A stretch of 64,000 nt of DNA from contig PXRX01000038.1 in NCBI GenBank assembly GCA_003023195.1, forward strand, positions 62,001 to 126,000, given 5' to 3'. Each line of letters opens with the position of its first letter. Position 1 is the stretch's first letter. The translations under genes were made by a program, and so were the position numbers. The DNA comes from Halobacteriales archaeon QS_8_69_26 (GTDB lineage Archaea > Halobacteriota > Halobacteria > Halobacteriales > SW-7-71-33). The notes beneath the pieces were generated by a model that worked only from the letters and a program-made list of their open reading frames with translations, was not told where the DNA came from and searched no databases. Shown here piece by piece: positions 61,758 to 64,000 of the stretch.

Positions 61758-61945
61758 CGGCGGGGACCTCCAGTGGCGGGGCAGGGTACTGGCGACCCCC
61801 CGGGACGGTCGCCACCGTTCGTGACGCGGGACTCGGGGGCGGCCGGACCGGCGGGCGGGGTCGTCTCGCGGTCCGGGCCGTCGGGGGCGTGCGGCCCCGA
61901 CGACGTCCACCCCCCTGGAGGAGCGATCAGAGTCGGGGAACGCAT
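61754..61945 (-). CDS. Possible small protein at head of a two-gene unit
   Basis: 63 residues, Pro/Gly-rich (IAPPGGWTSSGPHAPDGPD). The support is position rather than sequence: a TATA box, TTTATTTTC, about 25 bp before the ATG (61966-61974), fits a leaderless start, and the 4-bp overlap with the next gene fits translational coupling. Composition is low-complexity, so it may be a leader peptide. Confidence 0.4.
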   Translation of the reverse strand: MRSPTLIAPPGGWTSSGPHAPDGPDRETTPPAGPAAPESRVTNGGDRPGGSPVPCPATGGPRR

Positions 61946-61965
61946 GGGTACGTTCAGGGTCCGAG

Positions 61966-61974
61966 AGAAAATAA
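61966..61974 (-). promoter_or_regulatory. TATA box on the minus strand
   Basis: TTTATTTTC on the minus strand, 21-29 bp before the ATG at 61945. It is the clearest promoter in the 316-bp stretch 61758-62073; downstream of it (62000-62013) lies an AGGTGCCTAACACCT hairpin of the region. Confidence 0.5.
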
Positions 61975-62073
61975 ATGGGCGGATCGGTCAGGTGCCTAAC
62001 ACCTGTATGACGCGGGTTCACGGCGGCGCGTGAGCCCCCACGATCGGCGGTTCGAGAACACGTAAGGGGGCCG

Positions 62074-62907
62074 TCAGTCGCCGTCGAGGTGGCGACGGAC
62101 CCGCTCGGCCGCGGCCGCCCGTAGTTCCCCCCGGTCGGGCGTCCGGTCGCCGCCGGCGATCCGTGCGTGGTCCTCCCGGAGGACAGTCGCGACGGTCCGG
62201 TCGACGACTGCCGGGACAGAAACCGTGTCGCCGCGGGCCTCGACGTCCTCGACGGCCCGACGGATCCGGTCCTCGGTGACGGTTCGATCGACGACAGCGT
62301 CGGCGTCGCCTTCGATGGGCTCCGGGGGTTCGATCCCTGACAGCGCCGGGTTGGGGATGGCGGTACGGTTCCCGGTCTTGTCCCGGACGACGACCCCCAG
62401 TGGTGGGCCGTCGTACCACTCCGATCCGGGAAACTCGTAGCGGTCGGGGTCGAAGTCGACCGCCCGGACCTCCTTCTGGAACGCGTCGACCGCCCGGAGG
62501 TCCAGTCGCCGGTAGACCCGTTCGACCGCGTCGGGCGGCAGGAACTCCCCCCTGTCCCCGTCCCACACGTCGAACCCCAGGAAGGGAGGCACCCGATCGA
62601 AGTCGTATTCGACCCGTCGGAGGTGGAGGCTCCCCCCGAAGAACACCACCGACGAAGGATCCCCGACGGCCGCGCGGAGAGCCTCCCGGTCGAGGCGCTT
62701 CCGGACGTGGCTCGCGGCCGCGCGGTACGCCGGCGGGACCCCGTCGTCGAAGGTCCGGTCTCGGTCGCCGAACCGGATCCGGCCGTCAGGTCGGAGGCGG
62801 AACCGGAGCGGACCGGCGTCGAGTTCCTCCTGGATCCACAGGTGCCCGCCGGAGAGCAGCGAGTCGGGAGCATCGTCGATCGGTGGCACCGGGGGGAACG
62901 ATCGCAT
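62074..62907 (-). CDS. RNA-ligase-like nucleotidyltransferase fold protein, nucleophile lysine missing
   Basis: 277 residues. The start GGHLWIQEELDAGPLRFRL aligns with the ligase motif I region of haloarchaeal RNA-ligase homologues, in which I expect EK(V/L)D; here the Lys is Glu (EELD). VVFFGGSLHLRRVEYDFD and GFDVWDGDRG match motifs III/IIIa, and GVVVRDKTG matches motif IV-V. It may be a regulatory pseudo-enzyme or use another residue. It is divergent from the LLM gene at 63080. Confidence 0.7.
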   Translation of the reverse strand: MRSFPPVPPIDDAPDSLLSGGHLWIQEELDAGPLRFRLRPDGRIRFGDRDRTFDDGVPPAYRAAASHVRKRLDREALRAAVGDPSSVVFFGGSLHLRRVEYDFDRVPPFLGFDVWDGDRGEFLPPDAVERVYRRLDLRAVDAFQKEVRAVDFDPDRYEFPGSEWYDGPPLGVVVRDKTGNRTAIPNPALSGIEPPEPIEGDADAVVDRTVTEDRIRRAVEDVEARGDTVSVPAVVDRTVATVLREDHARIAGGDRTPDRGELRAAAAERVRRHLDGD

Positions 62908-63079
62908 CCCCTGCCGGTAGTCGTCCCCGTGACAAGACCGTTGCCATGACGGGCGGGCGGTCGGGGACGTGCCGAACCCTGGTCATCTCGACGGCCGTCG
63001 TCAACACGGTCGCTAGCGACGGTACCCGGGGCCGTCCCACCCCGACAGACCGTTAAACCCGCCGCCCGACAGGCCCGAC

Positions 63080-64000
63080 ATGGAGATCGGAACCGGCCTG
63101 TTCACCTGCCAGCGCCGCCCGGACGACGACCGGTCCTACGCGGAGATTTACGACGACATGCTCCGACTGGGCCGGGCCATCGACGACGCGGGGCTGGCGA
63201 GCGCCTGGGTGTCCGAACACCACTTCCAGGAGGACGGGTACCTCTCGGCGACGATGCCGTCGCTGGGTGCGCTCGCCGCCGAGACCTCGGGGATCGAGAT
63301 CGGCACCTGCATCGCGCTGGCCCCGCTGTACGACCCCGTGCGCCTGGCCGAGGACGCCGCGACGGTGGACCTGCTCTCGGACGGACGGCTCACCCTGGGC
63401 CTCGCGATAGGGTCGAACCCCCGGGAGTTCGACGCGTTCGGGGTCCCGCGGGACGAACGGGTCGAGCGGATGGTCGACACCGTGCGCGTCCTCCGGGAGG
63501 CCTGGTCGGACGGGCCGGTCGAGTACGACGCCGAGTTCCACGCCGTCGGCCCCGACCAGGAGGTGTCGGTCACGCCCAAACCCGAGGGCGAGATCCCCGT
63601 GATGTTCGGGGGCGGGGCGAAGCCGGCGGTCCGGCGGGCGGCCCGGGAGGCCGACGCCTGGTGTGCCCCCTCCTCGCTGTCGGTCGGGGGCGTGAAGCTC
63701 CGCCACGACGACATCCACGAGGTGCGCGAGGAAGAAGGGCTCGACGGCGAGTTCACCACCTACGTCATCCAGCACGGGTTCGTCGGGGAGTCCCGCGAGG
63801 ACGCCTGGGAGACCATGCGGGACGGCTACCTCTGGCTCCAGCGCCGGTACCAGGAGATATTCGGGGGGGAGCCCGTCGATGAACTCTCCGAGGAGGAGCG
63901 CGAGGAACTCAGAGAGCAGGCCATCTTCGGCACCCCCGAACAGGTGATCGAGGGGCTCGAACCCTACGAGGAGGCCCTGGGCGAGAACACCCACTTCGTC
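63080..64000 (+). CDS. LLM-class flavin-dependent oxidoreductase, partial (runs off the window)
   Basis: 307 codons without a stop to the window end. Luciferase-like pattern: MEIGTGLFTCQRRPDDD, ASAWVSEHHFQEDGY, PSLGALAAETSGIEIGTC, LSDGRLTLGLAIGSNPREF and IPVMFGGGAKPAVRR. The EHHF motif is typical of the FMN/F420 LLM group with alkanal-monooxygenase-like sequence. GTTAAAC at 63052-63058 is a TATA box, about 27 bp before the ATG. Confidence 0.88.
   Translation, partial: MEIGTGLFTCQRRPDDDRSYAEIYDDMLRLGRAIDDAGLASAWVSEHHFQEDGYLSATMPSLGALAAETSGIEIGTCIALAPLYDPVRLAEDAATVDLLSDGRLTLGLAIGSNPREFDAFGVPRDERVERMVDTVRVLREAWSDGPVEYDAEFHAVGPDQEVSVTPKPEGEIPVMFGGGAKPAVRRAAREADAWCAPSSLSVGGVKLRHDDIHEVREEEGLDGEFTTYVIQHGFVGESREDAWETMRDGYLWLQRRYQEIFGGEPVDELSEEEREELREQAIFGTPEQVIEGLEPYEEALGENTHFV

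Overview
The window is a GC-rich archaeal chromosome segment, almost certainly from a haloarchaeon (class Halobacteria). The evidence is very acidic Asp/Glu-rich proteins, archaeal core genes (proteasome alpha/beta, thermosome, transcription factor S, NAC, TrmY, TrmI, HtpX), several families I know mainly from haloarchaea, and many leaderless genes with an AT-rich TATA box about 25-30 nt before the start codon. The genus is not resolved. I see no rRNA, CRISPR array, intact insertion sequence or prophage.

Layout. 0-6 kb: the end of a chemotaxis operon, with a giant cheA that carries an internal duplication and a one-base frameshift. 6-13 kb: an odd tRNA-Glu-like gene and a tRNA-Tyr flanking a small gene, a hydrolase, an F420-type oxidoreductase/SDR pair, and a Sir2/presenilin-type protease pair. 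12.8-13.9 kb: a low-GC island with a lipoprotein gene. 14-24 kb: an acyl-CoA dehydrogenase opposite an ACAD10/11-type kinase, nucleotide hygiene enzymes (NUDIX, dUTPase-like), a DsbA-like lipoprotein with a membrane partner, tRNA-Pro with a duplicated 3' end (att-like), and TrmY. 24.0-24.4 kb: two gene fragments (TrkH tail, BtrH head) around a palindrome. 24.5-35.5 kb: NfeD/SPFH membrane proteins, hflX behind a hairpin-rich stretch, htpX and two sensor kinases. 35.7-49 kb: psmA-psmB, a GGGP-synthase paralog, a UbiA-type prenyltransferase, an M20 hydrolase and an S10-like paralog. 49-57 kb: TFS, PhoD-like phosphatase, the NAC-TrmI pair, a PUA protein and the thermosome. 57-64 kb: SAM hydrolase family, guaB, an RNA-ligase-like protein lacking the expected lysine, and a truncated luciferase-like oxidoreductase.

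Two genome-scale patterns are not explained by genes. First, a 20-bp AT-rich element built from two TTAC-N-GTAA palindromes one helical turn apart occurs five times, plus one degenerate copy, always between genes. Second, five different minisatellites (units of 17 to 37 bp, three to seven copies) sit between genes, four of them within about 25 bp of an upstream gene's stop codon and two of them including it. Functionally the window is mainly housekeeping: protein quality control, RNA modification, nucleotide metabolism and signalling, with a few acyl-CoA and flavin enzymes.
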